Shown here in pieces: positions 52,167-61,454 of a stretch of 64,000 bases of DNA. The number at the start of each line of letters is the position of its first letter. Position 1 is the first letter of the stretch. Location: NCBI RefSeq assembly GCF_000237325.1, contig NC_017542.1, positions 3,320,501 to 3,384,500 on the forward strand. The letters are read 5' to 3'. This stretch comes from Paenibacillus polymyxa M1. GTDB taxonomy: Bacteria; Bacillota; Bacilli; Paenibacillales; Paenibacillaceae. A program made the position numbers and the translations under genes. A model generated the notes under the pieces. The model was not told the DNA's origin, made no database searches, and saw only the letters and a program-made list of their open reading frames with translations.

Positions 52167-52966
52167 TTCAGGCCGTCAACTATATTAGACCACTTATTGG
52201 ATGGAGTTTACCTCACTTGATGGAATGCAGCGATGGTAATTTATATGTAGTCAAACTGTCAAGCAATCCTCAGGGAGTTCGGGCTCTCGCGAATGAGATG
52301 ATATCCTGCTGGATAGCAAAGCGATTAAATCTCCCTGTTCCCGATAGTCAAGTTATCTACATTCACGACACTTTAAGGATTCAATACTTAAACCTAGGGT
52401 ACAATCTAGGACATGGTCCTCATTTTGGTAGCCGATATGTTCCTGATTGTACGCACCAACCTACAGATGTAGAACTTGCCGGTTGTATTAACATTACTCA
52501 GGCCGCTGATATGATTGCATTTGACCACTGGTTGGATAATAATGACCGCTATTTGTGGCAAGAATCTGGTCAAAATATCTTGGTATCTAGGGGGGAGTTT
52601 CCAAAACTGTGGATGATTGATAATGCCAATATATTCAGTGGACCAAACTGGACGGTGCAGTCGATGTTAAGTTCAGTTTCTATGCATCGCACGTTTTGGG
52701 GTCCTTTGTATGCTAAATTTGTTCCCTTTTTGGATGGTCCTGATCCATTTGGCAAAGCAATAGCTAACATCAAAGCGCTGCCTATAGGCGATCTGCTTGA
52801 AGTTATGGCTGTAATGCCAATTGAATGGGGGGTTACTCATGAGGAAATCACAGCAGTCTCGTATGCATTAAATAGCCGAAATAAGAATCTTCCCTATTGG
52901 CTGAGTCTCCTGCAAGCTAATTTTCCAGTGTGGAAAGGTCATTCGGAGGGGTGTGATAAAGTATGA
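52163..52966 (+). CDS. HipA-like kinase-fold protein
   Basis: A 267-residue protein with GGAGGAGGAGG before its ATG. The central segment DMIAFDHWLDNNDRYLWQ, followed by NILV, matches the HipA/PI3K-like catalytic loop (N-N-D-R...N), and LWMIDNANIFSG is the metal-binding aspartate region. The N-terminal part (LMECSDGNLYVVKLSSNPQG and ANEMISCWIAKRLNLPVP) resembles the ATP-binding lobe, with the lysine in VVKL. The N-terminal HipA extra domain is missing. HipA phosphorylates glutamyl-tRNA synthetase in persistence systems, but small HipA-like kinases in Firmicutes are otherwise uncharacterised. The stop overlaps the next start. Confidence 0.75.
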   Translation: MIQAVNYIRPLIGWSLPHLMECSDGNLYVVKLSSNPQGVRALANEMISCWIAKRLNLPVPDSQVIYIHDTLRIQYLNLGYNLGHGPHFGSRYVPDCTHQPTDVELAGCINITQAADMIAFDHWLDNNDRYLWQESGQNILVSRGEFPKLWMIDNANIFSGPNWTVQSMLSSVSMHRTFWGPLYAKFVPFLDGPDPFGKAIANIKALPIGDLLEVMAVMPIEWGVTHEEITAVSYALNSRNKNLPYWLSLLQANFPVWKGHSEGCDKV

Positions 52967-53556
52967 CAGTCTTCAATATCCAGGTATACCCTGGCGTTCA
53001 TCGGCCTGGTTCTCCCTATGAGGTACAGTGGTGCAATCCGGCTGGCTTACCCTTTCTTGGGGCAGGCGCACAAGGTGCAGTTTTTCAACTATCGACAACT
53101 ACTTGTGTCAAGGTCTATGCTAATGAATTCGATACTCAGCAGGAGGCTGACTCCCTCCTTAGGGCTTCCTCCGCATCGTTTGTTCCCCAAGTTTACGAAG
53201 TCGGTCAAAACTATATCATAATGGAATTTATTCAGGGACAAGGCATTAAAGCATTTCTTTCTGTCCAGCAATCATTTCCTTCTTTTCTTGCTAAAGGATT
53301 GTTAACGATACTTTATGAAATGAAACGAGTTGGATTTACTAGGATTGATACTGCATTGCGCCATGTATACGTTACGCCCGAGGAACAGATCAAGGTGATT
53401 GACCATGTGAATTCGTATAGGACAGTTCAACCATATCCGGCAAGAATGCTAAGTAGTCTTGCAAATATAGGTTATTTAGCCCCTTTTATTCACTATGTCA
53501 AGAGGGAAGACCCAGCGATATACACTGAATGGAATCAAGCATCTATTATTCCTTAG
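52963..53556 (+). CDS. Protein-kinase-like protein with degenerate catalytic loop
   Basis: A 197-residue protein coupled to the HipA-like gene by ATGA. The glycine-loop-like GAGAQGAVFQL is followed by TTCVKVYANE with the ATP lysine, then YIIMEFIQGQG (hinge) and IDTALRHVYVTPEEQIKVID. In that loop the aspartate is kept, but the usual Asn is His and the DFG is replaced by DHV. It resembles small RIO/YrzF-type kinases of Bacillus, where such substitutions may be normal. Whether it phosphorylates anything is unclear. Together with the previous gene it gives two kinase folds in one operon. Confidence 0.7.
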   Translation: MTVFNIQVYPGVHRPGSPYEVQWCNPAGLPFLGAGAQGAVFQLSTTTCVKVYANEFDTQQEADSLLRASSASFVPQVYEVGQNYIIMEFIQGQGIKAFLSVQQSFPSFLAKGLLTILYEMKRVGFTRIDTALRHVYVTPEEQIKVIDHVNSYRTVQPYPARMLSSLANIGYLAPFIHYVKREDPAIYTEWNQASIIP

Positions 53557-53678
53557 GATCAAATTGAAAATTTAGGATTCTATTTTCAGTCTAAGCCTTT
53601 ATTTTCACATAAGAGTTAGTTAAGTAGGCAAGTAAAGGCGCTTCGCTGGCTTACAGCCAAGCTTGCGGGGTAGTAGTT

Positions 53679-53721
53679 AAAAAGACGGAAATACGAATTT
53701 TATCGTATTCACGTCTTTTTT
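53679..53721. terminator. Bidirectional terminator after the kinase island
   Basis: AAAGACG...AATACGA faces TCGTATT...CGTCTTTTTT, with A- and T-runs on both sides. It ends the plus-strand island transcript. Confidence 0.88.
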
Positions 53722-53757
53722 ACCCTTGAAATATTTAATATAATAACGAATCCCTTA

Positions 53758-53776
53758 GCAACAGCGATCATAAGAT
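53758..53776 (-). repeat. 19-bp repeat, right copy (inverted to 51585-51603)
   Basis: GCAACAGCGATCATAAGAT is the exact reverse complement of the left copy at 51585-51603. It lies 37 bp beyond the island terminator. Confidence 0.9.
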
Positions 53777-53853
53777 CAAATGGACTACGCAGCGCTCCTA
53801 ACGATTCTAACTCTCCAAACCCTGCTAATCACCATAGCCACACCCACATCACT

Positions 53854-54378
53854 CTAATTATTGGGCAAAGTATACTTTATCCCCGTCGATGCTCCATCTG
53901 AGAAACGGTAAAAGGTATAGTTATGATGGCTTTCATCATCGTAAAACAGTTGCCATACATATTCGCCATTGAACACACTCGGTTGGAGCCTTACAATTTT
54001 TGCATTTGGAAGTTGCTGCTGAATTATCGCTGTCATTTTTTGCTCGTCGACTCCGTTTTTCATCAGCTCGGTATGAACACCGCTTGGATCTGCGACAGGT
54101 ATGTTAGGTTGTCCTTCCATTTTTTGAAAAGGAACCCACACCATTATATTTTCATTCTGTGCGTTTTTTCCTTGAACCACCCAATATATCTGATCCCACA
54201 CAGACTTCCATGTCTGAGTCGTGCTAACCAGACCACCTGATTGCTTGGCCTTAATGATAGCGGCATTTTTCTCAGCCACCTGGTCTTGAGTAACATAGGA
54301 ATAATACCAGAAAATGCTGACCAGGATCAGTATTACGGCCAAAATGGCGACCGCTATCCATTTCTTCTTATTTTTCAA
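53854..54378 (-). CDS. tseB: TseB/YpmB-like cell wall elongation regulator
   Basis: A 174-residue membrane-anchored protein (DUF5590 type). A positively charged start and one hydrophobic helix (about 7-27, WIAVAILAVILILVSIFWYY) are followed by two PepSY-like units (about 30-90 and 95-170), for example YWVVQGKNAQNENIMVWVPF. In Bacillus TseB tunes the cell-wall transpeptidase PBP2A and lies beside dinG/asnS; the same region is conserved here. AGAGAGGAAGCAC precedes the ATG. It is the last gene of the run dinG-rex-mtaD-tseB. No terminator is obvious after it. Confidence 0.87.
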   Translation of the reverse strand: MKNKKKWIAVAILAVILILVSIFWYYSYVTQDQVAEKNAAIIKAKQSGGLVSTTQTWKSVWDQIYWVVQGKNAQNENIMVWVPFQKMEGQPNIPVADPSGVHTELMKNGVDEQKMTAIIQQQLPNAKIVRLQPSVFNGEYVWQLFYDDESHHNYTFYRFSDGASTGIKYTLPNN

Positions 54379-54415
54379 ACCTGTGCTTCCTCTCTAAGGG
54401 GATGTGACACCTGAA

Positions 54416-55717
54416 TTAGCGCGACAGCAGCCCTTCAAAGGCGGCTTGTGCCTCATGTTTGATACGTTCCTCGTCCATCGTCAGGCATTCGCCGTTTTTC
54501 ACAACCTGACGACCGTCTACCCACACATGGGCCACGTCTTTGGCACTTGCAGAGTATACGGCATGGGAAATAAGATCTGTACGCGGCAAGAAATGGGCCT
54601 GATTCAGATCTAGCGCGATAAAGTCAGCCTTGTTGCCTGCTGCCAGCGCTCCTACTTCTTTTAAACCAATCGACTTTGCACCATACTCTGTTGCCAGACG
54701 CAGTGCTTCATTTGCAGGAACTGCTGTTGGGTCGCCAGATACTCCCTTGTGAATGAGTGCCGCCAGACGCATTTCCTCGAACATATCCAGGTTATTATTG
54801 CTGGCAGGACCGTCTGTTCCAAGAGAAACAGTAACTCCTGCACGCAGCAATTCAGGCACTCTAGCTACACCACTTGCCAGCTTCAAGTTGCTGCCTGGAT
54901 TATGTGAAACCGCCACACCTCGTTCCGCTAATAAAGCTATCTCTTCGTCGTTCAAGTGTACGCCGTGGGCAACAAGTGAAGGGCGGGAGAAAAAGCCAAG
55001 CTTATCTAAGTGTGCAACTGGACGCAAACCGTAGTCGCGTACGTTTTGCTCAACTTCGGCGATGGTCTCGGACATGTGCGTATGCAATGGTAAATCGAGA
55101 TCATGTGCTGCTTGAACAAATTTCTCAATAAACGCTGGCGGGCATGTGTATGGGGCATGCGGAGACATCATCGTTGTGATACGTCCGTCTGCTTTTCCAT
55201 GCCAGTTACGGGCAAAAGTCACGGCCTCAGCCAGCTTGATCCGCTGTTCTTCTTCTGAACAGAGTCCAATGGCTCCACGCATCAAACTTGCACGGATGCC
55301 CGACTCTTCAGCTACACGTGCCACCTCATCCATATGATCGTACATATCCAAGAAAGTTGTGGTTCCACCTTTCAGCATTTCCAGCACTGACAAGGATGTT
55401 CCCCAGTACACATCCGTAGATGTAAACTTGGCTTCCATAGGCCACATTTTTTCCTGAAGCCACACTTGAAGTGCCAAGTCATCTCCATACCCTCGCAGCA
55501 GAGACATCGCCGCATGACCATGAGTATTAATCAGACCAGGCAAAAACAATAACCCGTTACCGTCGATTGCTTCCGTCTCTTCCTCACCCGCAGGCAGAGT
55601 CTCGCCAATGTAAGTAATACGGCTATCCTCCACAATCATAAAACCATGGATTACCCCAGCTTCAGGTCCATTCACGGCAAAAGAACCGTTTTTAATCATC
55701 CATTTATTCACTGTCAT
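54416..55717 (-). CDS. mtaD: 5'-Methylthioadenosine/S-adenosylhomocysteine deaminase
   Basis: A 433-residue amidohydrolase. ATG 55717 follows GGAAGAAGC and overlaps the rex end by 14 bp; the frame to 55831 is unsupported. The metal site is complete: LPGLINTHGHAAM (HxH), THMSETIAEVEQN, VAHGVHLNDEEI with histidine, and SLGTDGPASNNNL with aspartate. It converts methylthioadenosine or S-adenosylhomocysteine to inosine derivatives, or acts on related guanine/adenine compounds; the TRZ/ATZ family is promiscuous. The position between rex and tseB is not operonic by function. Length is normal. Confidence 0.88.
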   Translation of the reverse strand: MTVNKWMIKNGSFAVNGPEAGVIHGFMIVEDSRITYIGETLPAGEEETEAIDGNGLLFLPGLINTHGHAAMSLLRGYGDDLALQVWLQEKMWPMEAKFTSTDVYWGTSLSVLEMLKGGTTTFLDMYDHMDEVARVAEESGIRASLMRGAIGLCSEEEQRIKLAEAVTFARNWHGKADGRITTMMSPHAPYTCPPAFIEKFVQAAHDLDLPLHTHMSETIAEVEQNVRDYGLRPVAHLDKLGFFSRPSLVAHGVHLNDEEIALLAERGVAVSHNPGSNLKLASGVARVPELLRAGVTVSLGTDGPASNNNLDMFEEMRLAALIHKGVSGDPTAVPANEALRLATEYGAKSIGLKEVGALAAGNKADFIALDLNQAHFLPRTDLISHAVYSASAKDVAHVWVDGRQVVKNGECLTMDEERIKHEAQAAFEGLLSR

Positions 55718-56357
55718 ATTGTGCTTCTTCCTTTCCGTCCTCCAGGTAATAAGCGAGGCTAAGCAAATCAGTTGTAAAGTCTGTGGCATGTATCCGAATG
55801 TTAGCCGGTGCCTTGAGAATGATAGGTGCAAAGTTTAAAATCGCTCCAATTCCACTCTCAATGAGCCTATCAGCTACGTGTTGTGCCTCAAAATCAGGTA
55901 CAGTAATAATCCCGATTCGAATATTTTTTTCTTTTACAGTCGTTTCCAATTCATCCATCGGCTGAACGACTAAGGTATTGATTCTGGTCCCAACCTTATC
56001 CGGGAACGCATCAAATACCGCCACAATCTTCATATTGTCTTTTAAATAAGCGTTATAGTTTGATAGGGCTTGACCCAGATTACCCGCTCCGACCAATACT
56101 ACATTAATTTGCTGGTCGATTTTCAGAATATGGCGTATTTTCTCAATTAGATAAGAAACATCGTAACCGATACCCTTCCGACCAAAATCGCCAAAATAGG
56201 CAAGATCTTTACGAATTTGGGCCGGATTCAAATCTAACCTCTGTCCCAGCTCTTGAGAAGAGACCGTAGCCACCTCCCGTTTGTGCAGTGCATTCAGATA
56301 ACGTAAATATACGGGTAATCTCCGTACGACAGCCTCTGAAATTTTATCTGATTTCAT
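55704..56357 (-). CDS. rex: Redox-sensing transcriptional repressor Rex
   Basis: A 217-residue repressor that senses the NADH/NAD ratio. The N-terminal winged helix (about 10-70: RLPVYLRYLNALHKREVATV, then SQELGQRLDL) recognises TTGTGA-type sites. The C-terminal Rossmann region has VVLVGAGNLGQALSNYN near residue 85 and FDAFPDK. It ends in the swapped helix (LLSLAYYLEDG). In Gram-positive bacteria it controls fermentation and anaerobic genes. No convincing palindromic Rex site is visible before the formate/hydrogenase operon. It lies 27 bp downstream of dinG. Confidence 0.96.
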   Translation of the reverse strand: MKSDKISEAVVRRLPVYLRYLNALHKREVATVSSQELGQRLDLNPAQIRKDLAYFGDFGRKGIGYDVSYLIEKIRHILKIDQQINVVLVGAGNLGQALSNYNAYLKDNMKIVAVFDAFPDKVGTRINTLVVQPMDELETTVKEKNIRIGIITVPDFEAQHVADRLIESGIGAILNFAPIILKAPANIRIHATDFTTDLLSLAYYLEDGKEEAQYDSE

Positions 56358-56384
56358 ACTTGCTCCCCCTAATTGTAACGGACT

Positions 56385-59267
56385 TTAGGTGTCCGTCCGT
56401 TGTGCCTCTGTCTCCGGGGCGGATTGGAGCCATTCGGCGATGCGGGGCACCATTTGCTCCGACGGCATATGCTCCATTTTTGGTCCCGGTAACGAGTACA
56501 AAAAGTGCTTTCCATAATAGGATTCGATCACACGCGTATCGTAAACGATAACGACTCCGTGGTCGCTCGCTGTACGTACCAATCGTCCAAATCCCTGTTT
56601 GAAGCGAATAACTGCTTGTGGTACAGACAGCTTCATAAATGGGTTCTTCTTCTGCTGCTGGAGCAGCTCGCTTTTTGCCTCCAGTAACGGGTGATTGGGC
56701 GGTTGAAACGGCAAGCGAACGATGGCCAGACAAGTCAAAGCCTTCCCTGGAATATCGACGCCTTCCCAGAAGCTGCTGGTTCCCAGCAATACAGAAGCCT
56801 TGGCTTCCTGAAAACGACGGGTTAGCTTGCTGCGGCTCCCACTGTCCACACCTTGTCCTAACACGGTAATATCACTGGATGCCAACGCCTCTTTGAGCGG
56901 CTCATACACTTGCCGGAGCATCCGATAGGAAGTAAACAGAACGAGCATTCTCCCCCGCGTCGCCTGAGCAGTCGCTCCTAGAGAGCTAACGAGCATTTCT
57001 ACAAAGTGTGCATCCCCTACACTGCCCTTCACACTCGGAAAATCCCGCGGAATGACCAGCAACACCTGATCCCTGTAATTAAAAGGTGATGGGAGCTGTG
57101 ACGTCATTAATCGTCCTTGATCCGCGGCCTCCTGCAAGCCGAGTTGATCGGTCATGTACTGAAACGACTTATCTACCGATAAAGTAGCAGATGTCAGAAT
57201 AATACTTCTTTTTTTGTCAAAAAACATTTCTTTCAGCTGGCGGCTCACATCGACGGGCACCGCATAAAATTGCAATGATTTACTACGGAATTGCCCACTC
57301 GCTTCGAGCCAATATACAGTTGTTTCATCATCGAGTCGTATAAAGAAGCGCAAATTTTCCCTAATCCCCGCCAAATCCTTAAGCAGACCCGTGATATCTG
57401 TAATGAGACTATCCGCCGCATAATCGTCGTGTTCTTCCTTGACATCCAGCATCAGCTTGTCGCCCTTGCGCAAAATTTCACTCAACGTTACATAAAGCTG
57501 ATTTTCCAACGCCGCCGCTTGATCCCACTTTGCAGGCTTGGCCGACGGTTTGAGACGCGAAGAAAATTGTCCCGTTTCACCCGGTGTGGCATCAGAGCGC
57601 TCTGGCAACATACCAAACAGCTTATCGCTTAGCAGGTCCCAAGTTTCCTTAACCTCTAACACGAGTGGGTACAGCTGATCAATGGTCGAGGCCCATTCCG
57701 TCGACTTCTCATGCCCCGACTTTGCCAACTGCTGACGTAACGAAGGCAATTGTCCGTTCTTACTGTCCTTGAACAATCGAGTCAGCGTATGCACGAGTGT
57801 GAAATATTTCATATGCATGCCTAAGTGCTTACCGGCTACTTCCTCTAAATGATGGGCTTCATCAATTACAAGATGTTCATAGCTAGGCAATAGCTGGTGA
57901 CTTGCTTTGACGTCAGTGAACAGCTTGGAGTGATTCGTAATAACCACATCCGCTGTTCCTGCTTCATGACGTGCACGATGATAGTAGCACTTGCGGAACC
58001 ATGGGCAAGAACGGCCGAGACAGGACTCGGAATCACTAGCTACTGTTTCCCAAAAATCCCCTCCACGGTTGCTCAGGTTCAGTTCCTCATCATCACCAGT
58101 TTCTGTCAGAGTCAGCCAGACAATCATTTGAGCCGCTGTAATCAAGTCTTCCTTTGGTGTCGCGAAGTCTCTTCTGTTTATTTTATGTTCAAACTTACGC
58201 AGACACAAATAATGCCCCCGACCCTTAAAAATGGCAGCCCGGAACGGGAACGGAATCACTTTTGTCAGCATCGGAATATCACGCTCTCGCAATTGCTCCT
58301 GCAGATTAATGGTATGCGTGCTTACTGTGACCCTCTGCCCATATTTTACACTGTGATATAGTGACGGAAGCAAATAGCCTAGGGACTTCCCTGTTCCTGT
58401 ACCCGCCTCGATCAACAAATGCTTATCTTGACTCAGGGCTTGATTTACACCCTCAATCATTTGTGTTTGCGCCTCGCGCTCCTCATATTGGCTCAAGGAT
58501 GAACGCAAATTGTCCCGCACATCATCCATATACTCCTCAAAGGAAACGCCTGAGAGTGGATTCGGATCATCTTCTCTACGTGGAGTAGCCAATTCGGTCC
58601 AATCTTCCACTTTAAGCGCAAGCTGACGAAAAAACTGATGTTTCTCCAAATCCTGAATAGGGTCTAGCTCTTTCTCTTCTCGTATGCCGTCAAGAAACCA
58701 ACCCAGGTCACTGTCTTCCTCTGCGAACAAATCGCTGAGCCGCTGTATCGTTATCAGAGGTAATGCCTGAAGCTCACCCAGACACTTTAAAAACACCTCA
58801 GCCGTAGCCAACGCGTCGCTGTCTGCTTGATGAGGGCGGTCATGCGCCAGCCCAAACTCTGAGGAAACAAAACCCAACTGATAAGAAGATAACGATGGAA
58901 ACATAATTTTCAGAAAATCCATCGTATCCAAAATTCTACCGCTAAAGGGTAAATATCCACACCGGTCCAAAGCGCTTTGCAAAAAATTGAAATCAAACGC
59001 CACGTTATGACCGACAAGCACGACATCGTCCAGCATAGGCACGAGCTCCATCATCATTTCTTCGAGTGCAGGTGCATCCTTGACGTCATCATCTGTAATT
59101 CCGGTCAATCCGGTGATAAAAGGTGGAATAGATCTGCCAGGGTTTACATAAGAGCCGTAAACACGGGAAATGCTGTTATCATGATCTATAATTGCAAGTC
59201 CGACTTGAATGATGTCATCCGCGGACTGGGTGCCTGTCGTTTCAAAATCCAATACCGCAAATTTCAT
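56385..59267 (-). CDS. dinG: DinG-family helicase with N-terminal exonuclease domain
   Basis: A 960-residue fusion. The N-terminal part (about 1-165) is a DnaQ-like 3'-5' exonuclease with FAVLDFETTGT (ExoI DE) and HNVAFDFNFLQ; its later residue HRPHQADSDA is in DRPHQADSDA. The helicase part has Walker A GTGTGKSLGYLLPS near residue 290 and DEAHHLEE near 470, and the C-terminal motifs TSATL and QGFGRLVR. The four cysteines of the XPD-type iron-sulfur domain are partly visible (LGRSCPWFRKCYYH). In Bacillus DinG is reported to be mainly an exonuclease. It is usual for this chromosomal neighbourhood and is followed closely by rex. Confidence 0.94.
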   Translation of the reverse strand: MKFAVLDFETTGTQSADDIIQVGLAIIDHDNSISRVYGSYVNPGRSIPPFITGLTGITDDDVKDAPALEEMMMELVPMLDDVVLVGHNVAFDFNFLQSALDRCGYLPFSGRILDTMDFLKIMFPSLSSYQLGFVSSEFGLAHDRPHQADSDALATAEVFLKCLGELQALPLITIQRLSDLFAEEDSDLGWFLDGIREEKELDPIQDLEKHQFFRQLALKVEDWTELATPRREDDPNPLSGVSFEEYMDDVRDNLRSSLSQYEEREAQTQMIEGVNQALSQDKHLLIEAGTGTGKSLGYLLPSLYHSVKYGQRVTVSTHTINLQEQLRERDIPMLTKVIPFPFRAAIFKGRGHYLCLRKFEHKINRRDFATPKEDLITAAQMIVWLTLTETGDDEELNLSNRGGDFWETVASDSESCLGRSCPWFRKCYYHRARHEAGTADVVITNHSKLFTDVKASHQLLPSYEHLVIDEAHHLEEVAGKHLGMHMKYFTLVHTLTRLFKDSKNGQLPSLRQQLAKSGHEKSTEWASTIDQLYPLVLEVKETWDLLSDKLFGMLPERSDATPGETGQFSSRLKPSAKPAKWDQAAALENQLYVTLSEILRKGDKLMLDVKEEHDDYAADSLITDITGLLKDLAGIRENLRFFIRLDDETTVYWLEASGQFRSKSLQFYAVPVDVSRQLKEMFFDKKRSIILTSATLSVDKSFQYMTDQLGLQEAADQGRLMTSQLPSPFNYRDQVLLVIPRDFPSVKGSVGDAHFVEMLVSSLGATAQATRGRMLVLFTSYRMLRQVYEPLKEALASSDITVLGQGVDSGSRSKLTRRFQEAKASVLLGTSSFWEGVDIPGKALTCLAIVRLPFQPPNHPLLEAKSELLQQQKKNPFMKLSVPQAVIRFKQGFGRLVRTASDHGVVIVYDTRVIESYYGKHFLYSLPGPKMEHMPSEQMVPRIAEWLQSAPETEAQRTDT

Positions 59268-59359
59268 TCGAGCTTAATCCTTTCTTATGACACATACAAA
59301 AATAATAACTCTGTATAATAGCATAGCAGAAGATTGTCTGTTTGGAAATTAAGACAGCC

Positions 59360-59406
59360 AAAAAAGACGATGCACACACCGCCTAAGGAGGTGAGCATGC
59401 ATCGTC
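59360..59406 (-). terminator. Terminator after the TPR gene
   Basis: GACGATGC (59366-59373) pairs with GCATCGTC (59399-59406), plus inner ACC/GGT, and six Ts follow on minus. It separates the TPR gene from dinG. Confidence 0.82.
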
Positions 59407-59424
59407 TTACTCGGTGTCTGACAA

Positions 59425-60063
59425 CTACATCCAAGTCAACAAGGAACTGTCGTATCGAAGCTTTTCGGCACCGGACAAACAGGCTTGCATATTGTGCAGT
59501 GGCTCGGGCAGCGTTGGATCGAACTGATGCGCGAGAGCAAAATATTTTTGCGCCTCTTTTACGTCTGCCTGCTTTGCCATCAAACAGCCTAGCGCATTAT
59601 AGATGACCGCTTTTAGCCCTGACTGTTCAGTCAGGTGTAGCACCTTTTGAAACTGGCTTATAGCCTCTGCTGGATCATCCAGTTGAAAATGCGCCATTCC
59701 CATATAGATACGACTCTGCCAGCTGTCCGGAAAATGCTCCAGCACCTGCTCAAATTGCTGGATTGCCTCCGGGTACATAAGTAATCGATAATACCCCTGT
59801 CCCCGGTTAAATGCCGGTAGCTCCTTTTCAGGCAGCTCAGCGTCAGACATGTCGGCCTCTGCGGAAAAGCCGGCTGCACGCAGGCAAACCATTTTTTCCT
59901 CAAAGGCCAGCCACTCATCCATAATTCCGTCACTCATTCTCCGCAGCAGACTCCAGTGCTGTAGCAGCTCCTGTCTGCGGGGGCCCTGGGCTGATGGGTA
60001 ATGCTTCACGATATCATCTAACATGCTGTTCATTTCTGCGAATACATGCTGGAACATGTGCAT
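59425..60063 (-). CDS. TPR-repeat protein
   Basis: A 212-residue soluble helical protein. AAGGGCGGG precedes the ATG. The C-terminal two thirds hold three or four TPR units, for example GYYRLLMYPEAIQQFEQVLE, and MAHFQLDDPAEAISQFQKVL, then ALGCLMAKQADVKEAQKYFA. The N-terminal part (about 1-75) is a separate helical segment. It lies between panD and dinG on the same strand, where other bacilli have small unrelated genes; no partner can be named. A scaffold or protein-interaction role is general to TPRs. Confidence 0.8.
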   Translation of the reverse strand: MHMFQHVFAEMNSMLDDIVKHYPSAQGPRRQELLQHWSLLRRMSDGIMDEWLAFEEKMVCLRAAGFSAEADMSDAELPEKELPAFNRGQGYYRLLMYPEAIQQFEQVLEHFPDSWQSRIYMGMAHFQLDDPAEAISQFQKVLHLTEQSGLKAVIYNALGCLMAKQADVKEAQKYFALAHQFDPTLPEPLHNMQACLSGAEKLRYDSSLLTWM

Positions 60064-60139
60064 CCCGCCCTTACGAAAGATGGATTAATACACTCACATT
60101 TTTCGCTTAAAAGACGGGTTTCATCCGCATTCCCATTCA

Positions 60140-60523
60140 TTACATGATCGTTGCGTGTACTTCCTTGTTCATCGTTTGGGCTGGTTTATTATGTTCATCC
60201 ACAAATACCACAGTTGGTTTGTATGTTTTGGCCTCTTCATTTGACATGGAAGCATAGGAAATAATAATGACTGTATCACCAGGCTGGACCAGACGGGCTG
60301 CCGCACCGTTGAGACAAATCACGCCGCTCCCACGTGGTCCGGGGATCACATAGGTTTCCAGTCGAGCTCCATTGTTATTGTTTACAATTTGAACCTTTTC
60401 ATTCTCCAGCAGATCTGATGTCTCCATTAAATCTTCATCTATGGTAATACTGCCCACATAGTTCAGGTTGGCTTCAGTAACCGTCGCGCGGTGAATTTTA
60501 GATTTCATCATGGTTCTAAACAT
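60140..60523 (-). CDS. panD: Aspartate 1-decarboxylase (pyruvoyl enzyme)
   Basis: A 127-residue proenzyme that makes beta-alanine from aspartate for pantothenate. The self-cleavage site is Gly24-Ser25 in YVGSITID, which yields the pyruvoyl group on Ser25. [18 protein letters not shown] and [20 protein letters not shown] are typical. The start overlaps the panC end by eight bases, so it is translationally coupled. It is the last pan gene. Length is usual. Confidence 0.97.
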   Translation of the reverse strand: MFRTMMKSKIHRATVTEANLNYVGSITIDEDLMETSDLLENEKVQIVNNNNGARLETYVIPGPRGSGVICLNGAAARLVQPGDTVIIISYASMSNEEAKTYKPTVVFVDEHNKPAQTMNKEVHATIM

Positions 60524-61454
60524 GGGAAAGTACCTCCACTTTCTGTATTCTTATATTATCAATCAGTCGGGTATTCCCAAATTTTACGGCTAGCGCAACA
60601 ATGACATCTTCTTGCACATCACATAGGCGCTGCTCAGGGCGAAGAGGCTCCAGGCCAGGAAATGTTAATATTTCAATGTAGTCAATATCTGCCAAAGGAG
60701 ATGAGGCGATGGTCGACTCCACCATTTGATGTAACTGCTCAATCGTAATGGTGTTCTGTACAATATCTTCGCTCACTTCTTGCACCTTGCGCAGTGACTG
60801 GGACAGCACCAACGCCTGCTCACGCTGTTCCGCACTCAAATATACATTGCGGGAGCTAAGAGCCAAACCATCGGCCTCTCTGACAATAGGACAAGGTATG
60901 AGGGTCACATTCATATTGAGATCAGCCACCATTTGTTGAAGCACAGCAACCTGCTGCGCATCCTTCATTCCAAAGAAAGCCAAATCAGGACCTACCATGT
61001 TAAACAGCTTAGCTACCACTGTAGTTACACCATCAAAATGGCCAGGACGGGAAGCGCCGCACAAACGGTCTGTAAGAGCGGATACGTGAATTTTAGTTTG
61101 AGTTGGCTGCGGATACATTTCTGCTACAGTCGGCATAAATACAATATCCACGCCTTCACGTCGCGCTACTTCCAGATCACGAGCTTCATCGCGAGGATAG
61201 CTGTCCAGATCTTCGGTAGGTCCAAATTGAATCGGATTTACGAAAATGCTAAGCACCACCGTATCTGCCATTTCACGCGCCTTTTGCATCAAGCTTGCGT
61301 GCCCTTCGTGCAGGTATCCCATGGTTGGTACAAAGCCGACTTTATGTTGCAGTAAAGAGGCAGAATCGTGTAAAGTTTTTGCTCCATTGGCTCCAAGTTG
61401 GCGACGTTCGGCAATAACCTTGCGTAGTTGAGCCACTTCTCTTACGATGATCAT
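60516..61454 (-). CDS. panC: Pantothenate synthetase
   Basis: A 312-residue ATP-dependent ligase joining pantoate and beta-alanine. The nucleotide-binding HIGH-type region is [15 protein letters not shown] at about 39-53, [19 protein letters not shown] follows, and the KMSKS-like site is in [11 protein letters not shown]. Between the first segments is a short linker ([13 protein letters not shown]) not present in every homologue. The ATG overlaps panB by four bases. It belongs to panB-panC-panD, as in Bacillus. Confidence 0.96.
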   Translation of the reverse strand: MIIVREVAQLRKVIAERRQLGANGAKTLHDSASLLQHKVGFVPTMGYLHEGHASLMQKAREMADTVVLSIFVNPIQFGPTEDLDSYPRDEARDLEVARREGVDIVFMPTVAEMYPQPTQTKIHVSALTDRLCGASRPGHFDGVTTVVAKLFNMVGPDLAFFGMKDAQQVAVLQQMVADLNMNVTLIPCPIVREADGLALSSRNVYLSAEQREQALVLSQSLRKVQEVSEDIVQNTITIEQLHQMVESTIASSPLADIDYIEILTFPGLEPLRPEQRLCDVQEDVIVALAVKFGNTRLIDNIRIQKVEVLSHV

